Shown piece after piece: positions 34,026 through 43,524 of a stretch of DNA of 64,000 nt. The notes beneath the pieces were generated by a model. That model was not told the origin of the DNA. It worked only from the letters and a program-made list of their open reading frames with translations, and did no database searches. A program made the position numbers and the translations under genes. Every line of letters begins with the position of its first letter. The stretch's first letter is position 1. The DNA lies in contig DFGA01000017.1 of the NCBI GenBank assembly GCA_002371615.1, positions 1-64,000 of the forward strand, in the 5' to 3' direction. The DNA is from Lachnospiraceae bacterium UBA3762. GTDB taxonomy: Bacteria > Bacillota > Clostridia > Lachnospirales > Lachnospiraceae.

Positions 34026-36257
34026 TTGGAAAGATCGATAGAATATTTGGATGATTCGATTATTCATGTAACATATGCGGAATCATCGGAGAAAATAATG
34101 GGATCGCATGACAGCGACCCCATTGATTTTACATGGAATGATATGTGTGTGGTAAGGCAGAGCATGGTATCGTTTACGCCAAAGACCATATACAGATATG
34201 AGGCCGGCGATTCATCGCTTTCCACGAAGCAGACCGCGAATGGGGAGGTATCTTATGCCGATGCCATGAAGAAGATCCCTGTGGGAAAATCATATTCGAT
34301 AGAACTATGTTTTGATATAGGGGATACTGAATTGCTTCTCGGAATGGGGCAATATGAGGATGGGATCATGAACTTGCGGAACCGTACGGAATATTTGTAT
34401 GAATCGAACATGAGGATCGCGATACCATTCCTTATTACGACAGGTCACTACGCTATACTTATCGATTCCGAGAGCAGCATGATTTTTTCCTCCGCCAAAA
34501 CACAGATAAAGTTTTCAATTGAAAGCGGAAGCAGGCTTTCTTATTACGTTTTTCTGGGTGAAGATATCAGATCACTTGTCAGATGTTATCACCGTATCAC
34601 TGGATTTCCGTCGATGCTTCCAAGGTGGGCATTCGGATATATTCAGAGCAAGGAACGTTACAGGACCGGAGAAGAACTGTGCAAAGTGGCCCAAAGATTC
34701 ATGGACGAAGATATTCCGATAGACTGTATAGTTCAGGATTGGTACAGTTGGCAAGAAGGTATGTGGGGAGAAAAAAAGTTTGACAAGAGCCGGTATCCAG
34801 ATTTGTCAAAAACGGTCAGATATCTTCATGATTCAAATGTTCATTTCATGGTCAGCATATGGCCAAACATGAGCCCTAACTCCGAAAACTATGCCGAATT
34901 TGCAAAGAAGGGTATGCTGCTTCCAAATTCAAATCTATATAACGCGTTTGATGAAAATGCCAGAAAAGTATATTGGGATCAGACGACAGAGGAGATTATG
35001 TCAGCCGGTACGGATGCTCTATGGTGCGATAATTCCGAGCCCTTTTCGGATGCGGACTGGAGCGGCAGTTCAAAAAAACCGGAAAAAGAACGTTATCTTG
35101 TTGTGACAGAAACATCCAAAAGATCAATGGACAGTGACCGACTTAATTCATACGGTCTGTATCATTCAAAAGGGATATATGAAAATTGGAGAAAAACATA
35201 CCCCGAAAAGCGCGTGGTTAACCTGACAAGGTCAGGCTACACCGGTATTCAGAGCCTCGGAGCGATATTGTGGTCAGGCGATATTACCGCTACATATGAT
35301 ACACTTCGCAAACAGATCGTTGAGGGAATCAGGATGAGCCTTACGGGAATGCCGTATTGGACTCTTGATATCGGTGGTTTCTTTACGGTAAACGATAAAT
35401 ATGAAAACCGCGGCTGCAACGATACGGAGCATAAACCGTTATGGTTTTGGCGTGGTGACTATAATGATGGTGTTGATGATATGGGGTACAGGGAGCTCTA
35501 CACCAGATGGCTTGAATTCGGAACATTTCTTCCGATCTTCAGATCTCACGGAACGGATACCCCAAGAGAGCCGTGGCAATTCGGGAAAAAGGGCGATATG
35601 TTCTATGATGCGATCACGGATCATATCAGGCTCAGATACCGTCTGATGCCATATATTTATTCTCTTGCCGCCGCCGCCCATTTTAATGGAGAGATGATTA
35701 TGCGAAGTCTTATTGCGGAATATCCGGATGACGACAGGGTATGCGGTATAGAGGATGAATATCTTTTCGGACCTTTCATGCTGATCGCGCCGGTATATGT
35801 GGCAATGTATTATCTTCCGGGATCGGAAAAGGCCGGTGATGTGCAAAAGTCCAGAGACGTATATCTTCCCAAAGGCTGCGGATGGTATGATTTTCACACA
35901 GGAAAGTATTATGAGGGCGGACAGATAATCAGCTCCGAGGCGCCGATCGACAGGATACCTGTATTTGTCAGGGAAGGTGCGATTATCCCCCTTTCAGATA
36001 AGATTGGCTTCGCGGACAAAAGAGACGGTGTTGCCGACAGAATAAGGGTCTATGAGGGATGTGACGCAAGTTTTAAGATCTATTATGACGAGGGTGACGG
36101 ATATGGATTTGAAAAGGATGAATATGGATATTTAGAACTGAAGTATTCCGAAAGCAGTCACCGTTTTTTGATGTCAAGAACAGGCAGTTATCCGACGGAA
36201 AAAGAACCTATTGTTGAACGTGTGAAAAGATCAGAGAAAGGTGCAGATGTTGTATAA
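34026..36257 (+). CDS. GH31 family alpha-glycosidase (alpha-xylosidase or alpha-glucosidase)
   Basis: A 743-residue cytoplasmic enzyme with an N-terminal beta-sandwich, a GH31 barrel and C-terminal beta domains. IDCIVQDWYSWQEGMWG is the substrate entrance; the nucleophile is D335 in LWCDNSEPF; the acid/base is probably the aspartate in the later RSHGTDTPREPW segment; PYWTLDIGGFF is family-typical. TTG start with AAAGGA upstream. Whether it acts on alpha-xylosides or alpha-glucosides cannot be decided from sequence reading; the DNSEP form and the fucose and galactose genes nearby would fit xyloglucan fragments. Confidence 0.88.
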   Translation: MERSIEYLDDSIIHVTYAESSEKIMGSHDSDPIDFTWNDMCVVRQSMVSFTPKTIYRYEAGDSSLSTKQTANGEVSYADAMKKIPVGKSYSIELCFDIGDTELLLGMGQYEDGIMNLRNRTEYLYESNMRIAIPFLITTGHYAILIDSESSMIFSSAKTQIKFSIESGSRLSYYVFLGEDIRSLVRCYHRITGFPSMLPRWAFGYIQSKERYRTGEELCKVAQRFMDEDIPIDCIVQDWYSWQEGMWGEKKFDKSRYPDLSKTVRYLHDSNVHFMVSIWPNMSPNSENYAEFAKKGMLLPNSNLYNAFDENARKVYWDQTTEEIMSAGTDALWCDNSEPFSDADWSGSSKKPEKERYLVVTETSKRSMDSDRLNSYGLYHSKGIYENWRKTYPEKRVVNLTRSGYTGIQSLGAILWSGDITATYDTLRKQIVEGIRMSLTGMPYWTLDIGGFFTVNDKYENRGCNDTEHKPLWFWRGDYNDGVDDMGYRELYTRWLEFGTFLPIFRSHGTDTPREPWQFGKKGDMFYDAITDHIRLRYRLMPYIYSLAAAAHFNGEMIMRSLIAEYPDDDRVCGIEDEYLFGPFMLIAPVYVAMYYLPGSEKAGDVQKSRDVYLPKGCGWYDFHTGKYYEGGQIISSEAPIDRIPVFVREGAIIPLSDKIGFADKRDGVADRIRVYEGCDASFKIYYDEGDGYGFEKDEYGYLELKYSESSHRFLMSRTGSYPTEKEPIVERVKRSEKGADVV

Positions 36258-36278
36258 CCTCAGGTTATCTGTTAAAAT

Positions 36279-36296
36279 GAACGAAACGCTTCGAAC
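36279..36296. promoter_or_regulatory. LacI-type operator before the lacI-family gene
   Basis: GAACGAAACGCTTCGAAC, an imperfect palindrome sharing CGAAACG with the perfect operator at 37460. It lies 24 nt before the regulator start and suggests autoregulation. Confidence 0.6.
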
Positions 36297-36319
36297 TGGT
36301 GAAAGGATAAGTACGTGAT

Positions 36320-37318
36320 ATGCCGGCAACCATTGTAGACATAAAAGAAAAAACAGGACTGTCTCTTGCAACGATCTCCAAATATCTTAATGGGGGAAAT
36401 GTACTTCCGGAGAATAAGGTGAAGATAGAAGCTGCAATAAAGGAGCTTCATTATGAGGTCAACGAACTTGCAAGAGGGCTTGTAACAAATAAGACCAATA
36501 CAGTCGGAATACTAGTATTCAGTATAGAAAGCCCATTTACCGGGATGATCCTTCATCACGTCGGAGAGGCTCTTCGTAAGAAAGGATACGGCATGCTCAT
36601 CGTGGACTCGTGCGATGATGAGCAGATCGAGGCCAGGAATGTCAAGTATCTGATAAGTAAAAAAGTTGATGGGATTATAGTTCTTCCCGTCGCATCGAGA
36701 GGGGATTTCCTCTCTCCGGCCCAAAATGCAAAAATACCGATCGTGCTCCTGGACAGATCGCTGTCGGATATTCAGTATGACTGTGTCAGGATTGACAACA
36801 GAAAATCCACTTATAATGCGATGAAGGAGCTAATCAATAGAAATCACAAAAAAATTGCCGTGATCGCATCGGAGCGTGAATATACGGGACGCGAGCGTTT
36901 CAATGGATTTATGGAAGCCATGAGAGATGCGGGTCTTGAAGTTCCTGCCGATTACCAAATCAGGGGAACTCACTCCATAGCGACCGGATATAACGGAATG
37001 AAGAAGCTGATGGCATTAAAGGACAGGCCTACGGGAGTGTTCATGAGTAATTATGAGATCACACTTGGAGCGATGCTCTCCATGAATGAAGCCGGGTTTA
37101 GGTGTCCGGATGATATATCTTTGCTTGGATTCGACGACCAGCTATTCTTCCATCTCCTGCAACCCCAGGTCTACATGGTCGAGCAGCCAATGAAGGCACT
37201 CGGTGAACGTGCCGTTGAACTTCTGATAGGAAGAATGAACGGTATCATTGACGAGGATCCGATAGAGATAGCTCTCGGAACAAGACTGCAGGAAGGTAAC
37301 TCAATCAAGACGTTATAA
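36320..37318 (+). CDS. LacI family transcriptional regulator
   Basis: A 332-residue repressor: N-terminal helix-turn-helix (TIVDIKEKTGLSLATISKYL, residues 3-22) and hinge, then a periplasmic-binding-type effector domain (TVGILVFSIESPFTGMILHH in part; ISLLGFDDQLFFHLLQPQ). Three related palindromes surround it (36279, 37360, 37460), so it is likely autoregulated and controls the kinase gene downstream. The effector is probably the ketose or polyol used by that unit. Confidence 0.93.
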   Translation: MPATIVDIKEKTGLSLATISKYLNGGNVLPENKVKIEAAIKELHYEVNELARGLVTNKTNTVGILVFSIESPFTGMILHHVGEALRKKGYGMLIVDSCDDEQIEARNVKYLISKKVDGIIVLPVASRGDFLSPAQNAKIPIVLLDRSLSDIQYDCVRIDNRKSTYNAMKELINRNHKKIAVIASEREYTGRERFNGFMEAMRDAGLEVPADYQIRGTHSIATGYNGMKKLMALKDRPTGVFMSNYEITLGAMLSMNEAGFRCPDDISLLGFDDQLFFHLLQPQVYMVEQPMKALGERAVELLIGRMNGIIDEDPIEIALGTRLQEGNSIKTL

Positions 37319-37359
37319 TAATTATTACAGAAAATCATTATCAAATTTTGTTAATGTAT

Positions 37360-37376
37360 CACAAAACGTTTCATTT
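37360..37376. promoter_or_regulatory. LacI-type operator upstream of the kinase promoter
   Basis: CACAAAACGTTTCAT contains the AAACGTTT core shared with the site at 37460. It lies about 15 bp upstream of the -35 and 100 bp from the second site, a spacing that would allow looping. Confidence 0.5.
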
Positions 37377-37389
37377 TTAAGAAAATGTA

Positions 37390-37418
37390 TTGACGTGCCG
37401 AGTTTATAAGTTTATAGT
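37390..37418 (+). promoter_or_regulatory. Promoter of the FGGY kinase operon
   Basis: TTGACG (37390-37395), a 17-nt spacer and TATAGT (37413-37418). The leader then contains an AGGTC/GACCT hairpin (37430-37443) followed by a T-rich run, a possible attenuator, and then a perfect operator. Confidence 0.7.
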
Positions 37419-37459
37419 TTGTTTAGCAGAGGTCTGCGGACCTTATTTTTTTCGATAAA

Positions 37460-37477
37460 GAGCGAAACGTTTCGCTC
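37460..37477. promoter_or_regulatory. Perfect 18-bp LacI-type operator
   Basis: GAGCGAAACGTTTCGCTC is a perfect palindrome about 35 bp after the predicted transcription start and 16 bp before the kinase GTG. A repressor here would block elongation or initiation. It has the central CG step and arm symmetry of LacI-family sites. Confidence 0.75.
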
Positions 37478-37493
37478 AAAACAGGAGATAACA

Positions 37494-38978
37494 GTGTCAC
37501 AACAGCTCTTATTGGGAATCGATATCGGCACATCTGCATGCAAAGTTGCAGTTTTTGATCTTTTCGGAAATGTGATCGAGCAGTCGAGCAAACCTTATAA
37601 AGTCTACTATCCGAATCCCGGATGGGCTGAGCAGGACCCCGATGAATGGTGGGCTGCAATATGCGCAGGAATCAAGGAAATACTGGGTTCCGGCAAATTA
37701 TCTGCAAGAGATATAACGGCGATCGGCGTCGACGGACAGAGCTGGTCAGCCATTCCCGTTGATAAGGAAGGACATGTTCTTGACAGGACTCCGATCTGGA
37801 TGGACACGCGAAGCAGAGAAATTTGCGACAGGGTGAAACGTTTTGTCGGAGAGGACAAAATATTCGATATCTCAGGGAATGATTTTCTCCCTTCATACAC
37901 AACACCGAAGATGCTGTGGTTCAAGGAAAACAGGCCTGAAGTGTTTAAAAGGACAGATAAGTTCCTTCAGTCAAACAGTTATATCGTATACAAACTGACG
38001 GGCATCATGAGCCAGGACCTAAGCCAAGGATACGGTATCCATTTTTTTGACATGAAGAATTTGACATATGTAGAAGAACTTGCCGAGGACTTCGGACTGG
38101 ATGCATCATTTGTACCTCCCTTATACAGATGTGATGAAACAGTCGGCGAGGTTACTGCCGAAGCCGCATCCCTTACGGGACTTGCAGCCGGAACTCCGGT
38201 CGTTGCGGGCGGACTGGATGCGGCATGCGGAACACTCGGAGCCGGAGTCTATGAGGTTGGACAGACGCAGGAACAGGGCGGACAGGCAGGCGGGATGAGC
38301 ATATGCACGGATCATGCGCTTGCACATAAAAAACTCATCTTAAGCTGTCACGTAGTTCCCGACAGATGGCTTCTTCAGGGTGGTACTGTAGGGGGAGGAG
38401 GAGCGCTCAAATGGTTCAAACAGGAATTCGGTCAGGGTTTAAGTTTTGACGAGCTGACAGAGGAAGCCGAAATAGTTGCCCCCGGATCAGACGGGGTCGT
38501 ATTTCTTCCTTATATGTCCGGCGAACGTTCTCCGATATGGGATCCTGATGCAAAAGGTGTTTTCTACGGACTGTCATATGACAAGACAAGAGGGCACATG
38601 ATCAGGGCACTTCTTGAAGGTGTGGCATATGCACTGCAGCATAATCTTTTGACAGCGAAGGAGACGGGCGTAACGGTCGACGTGTTGAATGCGATGGGCG
38701 GATCCGCCAATTCTGTTTTATGGACACAGATCAAGGCAGATGTTACAGGACGAACGATACAGGTTCCTGCAAGCGATACGGCGACCACACTCGGAGCGGC
38801 GATACTTGCGGGAGTCGGATGCGGACTGTACAGCGGTTACAAACAGGCGGTTGAACAAACGATAGCGATAACAAGAGTTCAGGAGCCTGATATGAACAAT
38901 CATGAGATATACAAACGGTCGATGGAACTATATCTGAGATTGTATGAGGATCTTAGGGATACATTTAAAGAATTTTGA
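37494..38978 (+). CDS. FGGY family carbohydrate kinase (xylulokinase-like)
   Basis: A 494-residue sugar kinase with an FGGY N-terminal domain (LLLGIDIGTSACKVAVFD, phosphate-1 motif) and C-terminal domain (NAMGGSANSVLWTQIKADV, ATP contact). I chose GTG at 37494, 6 nt after AGGAGA, rather than an earlier in-frame start. It resembles XylB, but the gene neighbours (GatD-like dehydrogenase, KbaZ) suggest a ketose other than xylulose, for example tagatose or a related ketohexose. Xylulose remains possible if the GH31 enzyme releases xylose, although no xylose isomerase is seen. Confidence 0.9.
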   Translation: MSQQLLLGIDIGTSACKVAVFDLFGNVIEQSSKPYKVYYPNPGWAEQDPDEWWAAICAGIKEILGSGKLSARDITAIGVDGQSWSAIPVDKEGHVLDRTPIWMDTRSREICDRVKRFVGEDKIFDISGNDFLPSYTTPKMLWFKENRPEVFKRTDKFLQSNSYIVYKLTGIMSQDLSQGYGIHFFDMKNLTYVEELAEDFGLDASFVPPLYRCDETVGEVTAEAASLTGLAAGTPVVAGGLDAACGTLGAGVYEVGQTQEQGGQAGGMSICTDHALAHKKLILSCHVVPDRWLLQGGTVGGGGALKWFKQEFGQGLSFDELTEEAEIVAPGSDGVVFLPYMSGERSPIWDPDAKGVFYGLSYDKTRGHMIRALLEGVAYALQHNLLTAKETGVTVDVLNAMGGSANSVLWTQIKADVTGRTIQVPASDTATTLGAAILAGVGCGLYSGYKQAVEQTIAITRVQEPDMNNHEIYKRSMELYLRLYEDLRDTFKEF

Positions 38979-39008
38979 TCAATACATTACAGAAAAGAGG
39001 AGATCACT

Positions 39009-40058
39009 ATGAAAGCAGGAGTAGTACATGCTCCAAACGACATCCGTTACGAGGAGATCGATAAACCGATCGCAGGTCCCGGAAAGGTCGTTGTCAAGGT
39101 CAAGTACACGGGAATATGCGGATCTGATATTCCGAGAGTAAATGCAGATGCCTGCCACTACTACCCAAATGTTTTGGGACATGAATTTTCAGGAACCATA
39201 ACGGAGACAGGCGAAGGAGTTACGACTCTTAAGGTCGGTGACAGGATTGCCGGCATCCCGCTTGTTCCGTGCATGAAGTGTGATGACTGCCAGAAGGGCA
39301 ATTACAGTCTCTGCAAGCATTATAGCTTTATCGGGTCGAGAGAGTTCGGAAGTTATGCCGAATATGTGGCTGTTCCCGAGAAGAACGCCGTCAGGATCGG
39401 CAATGAGGTCAGTTTCGAAAAGGGCGCCTTCTTTGAACCAGCAACCGTTGCTCTTCACGGACTTCGAAGAGTCGACTATAAAGGCGGCAAAAACGTAGCG
39501 ATCCTTGGTGGTGGCACGATAGGTCTTATGACCGCACAGTGGGCAAAGATATTCGGTGCAAAGACAGTTACGGTTTTTGACATACTTGATGAGAGGCTGG
39601 AACTTGCTAAGAGACTTGGTTGTGATTTCGGAGTCAATTCCGGCAAGGAAGGATTTATGGAAGAAGTAAGCTCCATCACGGACGGCAAAGGGTTTGACTA
39701 TGTATATGAGACAGCCGGCAACACGATAACGATGAAGATGGCATTCAAGCTTGCAGCAAACAAAGCTCAGGTGTGCTTCATCGGAACTCCAACAAGGGAA
39801 ATGACATTTACGGTAGACGAATGGGAAAACATCAACCGCAAGGAGTTCACACTTACGGGTTCGTGGATGAGCTACTCGGCTCCGTTCCCAGGAGATGAAT
39901 GGTCACTTGCCGCACACTACTTCAGTACGGGAGAGCTCAAGTTCGACGATTCATTCATATTTAAGAAAATACCGCTCTCGAAGATCAATGAGGCATTTGA
40001 AATGTTCAAGACACCGGGCACGGTAAAAGGAAAGATACTAATAGACAGTGAAGCATAA
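39009..40058 (+). CDS. Zinc-dependent polyol dehydrogenase, galactitol-1-phosphate/sorbitol dehydrogenase type
   Basis: A 349-residue medium-chain dehydrogenase. The catalytic zinc site lies in YTGICGSDIPR and GHEFSG; the structural zinc cluster is CMKCDDCQKGNYSLC; the NAD(P)-binding motif is VAILGGGTIGLM. Similarity in layout to GatD suggests oxidation of a hexitol or hexitol phosphate to the ketose. It is the second gene of the LacI-controlled operon. AGAGGAG precedes the ATG. Confidence 0.9.
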   Translation: MKAGVVHAPNDIRYEEIDKPIAGPGKVVVKVKYTGICGSDIPRVNADACHYYPNVLGHEFSGTITETGEGVTTLKVGDRIAGIPLVPCMKCDDCQKGNYSLCKHYSFIGSREFGSYAEYVAVPEKNAVRIGNEVSFEKGAFFEPATVALHGLRRVDYKGGKNVAILGGGTIGLMTAQWAKIFGAKTVTVFDILDERLELAKRLGCDFGVNSGKEGFMEEVSSITDGKGFDYVYETAGNTITMKMAFKLAANKAQVCFIGTPTREMTFTVDEWENINRKEFTLTGSWMSYSAPFPGDEWSLAAHYFSTGELKFDDSFIFKKIPLSKINEAFEMFKTPGTVKGKILIDSEA

Positions 40059-40079
40059 AGCTTAGGAGGAGGTTTCAAA

Positions 40080-41093
40080 ATGGCAGTAGATCCCAAAAAA
40101 GTTCCGCAGATCACACTCAATAATGGCGACAAGGTTCCATGCATCGGCATGGGTACTTTCGGATCTGACAGATTTACGGCAGAACAGGTATCAAATGCGG
40201 TAGCTGGAGCCATACGTGCAGGATACAGGATGTTTGACTGTGCGGCATGTTATGGCAATGAAGATCAGATCGGTCAGGTATTTAAGAATGCATTTGACGA
40301 AGGAGTAGTAGAGCGTAAGGATCTGTACATCATGACAAAGGTCTGGAACGACATGCATAGAGAAGTTGAAAAATCATGTCGTAAGTCAATAGCGGATCTT
40401 CAATGTGATTACATCGATCTGTTCTTTATCCACTGGCCTTTCCCGAATTATCATGCACCCGGATGTGGTGTCGATTCGAGAAATCCCGATTCCAAGCCCT
40501 TCTCGGTTGCGGAATTCATGGATACATACAGACAGATAGAAGACCTTGTACGTAAGGGTCTTGTACGTCATATAGGTATTTCCAACATGACGATACCCAA
40601 GATGGAAGCAGTTATCGACAAGTTTGAGATCAAGCCGGTTGCATGCGAGATGGAGCTTCATCCATGCTTCCAGCAACAGGAACTGTTCGATTATCTTGTA
40701 GCTCATGATATTCAACCCATAGGCTTTATGCCTCTTGGTTCACCTCAGAGACCCGAACGTGACATGGTGGCTACCGATATCGCGGATATGCAGGTTCCGG
40801 AATTTAAGGCTATCGCCGAGGCACACGGAGTGCATCCGGCAATCATCTGCCTGAAGTGGGCTATACAGAGGGGTCAGATACCTATTCCCTTTTCAGTACA
40901 TGAGATGGAATACACAAGCAATATCGAGGCAACCCTTACGGAGCCTCTTACAGATGCGGAGATGGCAACGATCGCTACTCTCGAAAAGAATAACCGTCTC
41001 GTAAAAGGACAGGTATTTTTATGGCCCGGTGCCGATGACTGGCATGATCTTTGGGATGAAGACGGAAAGATAGTGGATTGCCCGGATGCATGA
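40080..41093 (+). CDS. Aldo/keto reductase
   Basis: A 337-residue (beta/alpha)8 oxidoreductase. The catalytic tetrad is visible: D in RMFDCAACYGNE, Y in the same segment, K in IMTKVW and H in DLFFIHWPF. NADP contact residues lie in the C-terminal IPIPFSVHEME. Between the dehydrogenase and KbaZ it could reduce an aldose to its polyol (for example galactose to galactitol) or reduce lactaldehyde from the fucose pathway. AGGAGG precedes the ATG. Confidence 0.92.
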   Translation: MAVDPKKVPQITLNNGDKVPCIGMGTFGSDRFTAEQVSNAVAGAIRAGYRMFDCAACYGNEDQIGQVFKNAFDEGVVERKDLYIMTKVWNDMHREVEKSCRKSIADLQCDYIDLFFIHWPFPNYHAPGCGVDSRNPDSKPFSVAEFMDTYRQIEDLVRKGLVRHIGISNMTIPKMEAVIDKFEIKPVACEMELHPCFQQQELFDYLVAHDIQPIGFMPLGSPQRPERDMVATDIADMQVPEFKAIAEAHGVHPAIICLKWAIQRGQIPIPFSVHEMEYTSNIEATLTEPLTDAEMATIATLEKNNRLVKGQVFLWPGADDWHDLWDEDGKIVDCPDA

Positions 41094-41175
41094 CTTCACC
41101 GCGAGGCCCTTTCTGCGAAACAGAATTCTAATGGCCGAGCGACCGATAGTACAAAGATAGGAGATAAAGATACAG

Positions 41176-42504
41176 ATGGATGCACTAAGAGAAATGCTTT
41201 CAAAGAGAAAGAAGGGAATGAACTTCGCCGGAATACCTTCCTTCTGTACGGCTTCCGAACTTGTTATCGAAGCGTGCCTTACGCAGGCAGTCAGATTTGA
41301 TGATTATGTTCTGGTTGAAGCAACAGCCAACCAGGTCAATCAGTATGGCGGGTATACGGGAATGAAGCCTGCCGATTACAGGGACTTTGTTTATAAGATA
41401 GCCGACAGGATAGGCTTTCCGAAGGAGAAGATAATTCTCGGAGGAGACCATCTCGGACCGCTTACATGGCAAGATGAGCCCGAAGCAGAGGCAATGGCCA
41501 AGTCAATAGAGCTGGTAAAACTGTTCGTTCTTGCCGGATTCAAGAAGATTCACTTGGATACGAGCATGAGAGTTGCCGATGATCCTACAGATAAGATGCT
41601 TTCGGACGAGACTATCGCCAGAAGAGGTTCAATCCTCTATGAAGCGTGCGAGGAGGCATATCAGGAACTTCTGAAGAGTAATCCAGATGAGGCACGACCC
41701 GCGTTTATCATCGGAAGCGAGGTTCCGATCCCGGGTGGTGCGCAGGAAGCTGAAGATTCCATAAGCGTTACAAAGCCTGAAGCAGTGGAAAAGACGCTTA
41801 GAGCATACAAGGAGCAGTTCGAAAAAAGAGGTCTCAACGATGCGTTTGACAACATCATAGGTATAGTCGTACAGCCGGGAGTGGAGTTCGGTGATGAGGA
41901 TGTTTTCCATTACGACAGGACAAGTGCGGCGGATCTTACGAAAGCTATGAGGAAGTATGACAATGTAGTTCTCGAAGGCCATTCAACTGATTACCAGCCG
42001 CCGAAATGTCTTAAGGAAATGGTTGAAGACGGTATCGCGATATTAAAGGTCGGTCCGGCGCTTACATTCTCATTAAGAGAGGGACTGTTCGCGCTTTCCA
42101 TGATGGAGAAGATGCTTGTTCCGGAAGGTGAGCAGGCGCATTTCATCGAGGTTATGGAAGAGACCATGATGAAGGATCCCGCAAACTGGAAGAAGCATTA
42201 TCACGGAAGTGAAGATGAACTTGCCATAAAGAGAAAATACAGTTTTTCGGACAGATGCAGGTACTACTTCGCACAGCCGGAAATGCAAGCTGCGATAGAT
42301 AAGCTGTTTGACAATATGTCAAAGGTACACATCCCGCTCGGAATGCTCCGCCAGTATATGCCGCAACAGTATATCAAGGTCAGGGACGGTGTGCTACCGG
42401 CAGATCCGAAGGAACTTGCCAAGGACTGTGTTGTACATCTTATCGAAGATTACAACTATGCAACAAAGATCAACTATATGATAAGTGATGCATTTTACTG
42501 TTAG
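41176..42504 (+). CDS. kbaZ: D-tagatose-bisphosphate aldolase non-catalytic subunit type protein (KbaZ/GatZ)
   Basis: A 442-residue TIM-barrel protein of the GatZ/KbaZ family (FAGIPSFCTASELVIEACLT in part; GGDHLGPLTWQ; VVQPGVEFGDEDVFHYD). In enterobacteria it supports the KbaY/GatY aldolase; in some species members have been proposed to phosphorylate tagatose-6-phosphate. Its likely partner kbaY is at 23923 on the other strand. AGGAG precedes the ATG by 8 nt. The CUT2 transporter genes follow directly. Confidence 0.93.
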   Translation: MDALREMLSKRKKGMNFAGIPSFCTASELVIEACLTQAVRFDDYVLVEATANQVNQYGGYTGMKPADYRDFVYKIADRIGFPKEKIILGGDHLGPLTWQDEPEAEAMAKSIELVKLFVLAGFKKIHLDTSMRVADDPTDKMLSDETIARRGSILYEACEEAYQELLKSNPDEARPAFIIGSEVPIPGGAQEAEDSISVTKPEAVEKTLRAYKEQFEKRGLNDAFDNIIGIVVQPGVEFGDEDVFHYDRTSAADLTKAMRKYDNVVLEGHSTDYQPPKCLKEMVEDGIAILKVGPALTFSLREGLFALSMMEKMLVPEGEQAHFIEVMEETMMKDPANWKKHYHGSEDELAIKRKYSFSDRCRYYFAQPEMQAAIDKLFDNMSKVHIPLGMLRQYMPQQYIKVRDGVLPADPKELAKDCVVHLIEDYNYATKINYMISDAFYC

Positions 42505-42533
42505 GAAAAGGTGTTTTGCAGGGAGGAACAGCA

Positions 42534-43508
42534 TTGAACCTAAAGAAGATTAAAGAGATCCCGATAGTCAAAAAACTGGGATTTAACAGGATCGTACTGA
42601 CAGGTGTTCTGGTACTGATGTATGTGGTGCTGAGCCTGATAGTCGACAAATTCGCGGGAATGCCGCGTATCATGAGCGCGCTCAACTATGCGTATTTCCT
42701 TGGATTCTTATCTCTTGGTGTTACTTTTGTCATAGCAACAGGAGGTATTGACTTTTCCATCGGTCCTGTCATGTTCTGCTGCGCGCTCATATCGGGGTAC
42801 TGTCTTACCAGTCACGGTGTACCGATGCTACTGTCATTGATAATAAGTGTCATCGTGGGATTTATATTCGGAATGTTTAATGGATATCTTGTTGCTTACT
42901 GGAGGGTTCCGCCGTTCATCGTATCAATGGCTAGTATGAACATAGCCAAAGGTGTAGCGAGCGTATTTACCAAGACCCAGTCTGTAAGCTGGCCTCAGGC
43001 AGCAAAGGGAGGCTGGTTCAGATCGCTTGTTAAGGTAGGAAAGTTTCCGGTGGGAATAGTGATATTTTTTGCGATAGCGATCGTCTGCTCGATAGTGCTC
43101 AATCACACAAAAGCCGGCAGGTACATCTTAAGTCTTGGAAGTAACCGCGAGGCAGTAAGGCTTTCCGGTGTAGATATCAAGAAATGGGAAATGCTTGCAT
43201 ATGTGATATGCGGTATTCTTGTCGGAATAGCAGCAATATACTTTGTCGGAGCTTATACAACGGTCCAGCCCGGATACGGTGACCAGTACAACAATGAAGC
43301 AATCGCCGGATGCGTTATGGGAGGAACATCAATGGCAGGCGGACTCGCATCCATCGGAGGAACAGTAATAGGCGTGCTCATCATTGCGCTTTTGCAGGAA
43401 GGAATCCTGGCTCTTGGATTTACCAAGGATTATCAGCTGATAATCACAGGTCTTATAGTTATCGTTGCGGTATATGCGGACGTAATGGCAAGACGCAGGA
43501 ATAACTAG
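42534..43508 (+). CDS. CUT2 (ribose-type) ABC transporter permease 1
   Basis: A 324-residue RbsC-family permease with about nine hydrophobic segments; ATGGIDFSIGPVMFCCALIS (in part) and GGTSMAGG are typical. I chose TTG at 42534, 6 nt after GGGAGG. It lies before the ATPase gene, while a second, different permease gene lies after it. Confidence 0.93.
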   Translation: MNLKKIKEIPIVKKLGFNRIVLTGVLVLMYVVLSLIVDKFAGMPRIMSALNYAYFLGFLSLGVTFVIATGGIDFSIGPVMFCCALISGYCLTSHGVPMLLSLIISVIVGFIFGMFNGYLVAYWRVPPFIVSMASMNIAKGVASVFTKTQSVSWPQAAKGGWFRSLVKVGKFPVGIVIFFAIAIVCSIVLNHTKAGRYILSLGSNREAVRLSGVDIKKWEMLAYVICGILVGIAAIYFVGAYTTVQPGYGDQYNNEAIAGCVMGGTSMAGGLASIGGTVIGVLIIALLQEGILALGFTKDYQLIITGLIVIVAVYADVMARRRNN

Positions 43509-43524
43509 AAAGGACGTGGAGAAA

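Noticed and set aside
37494..38978. Calling the FGGY kinase xylB outright
   Set aside because: No xylose isomerase is present and the neighbours fit a hexulose or hexitol path, so only the family is named.
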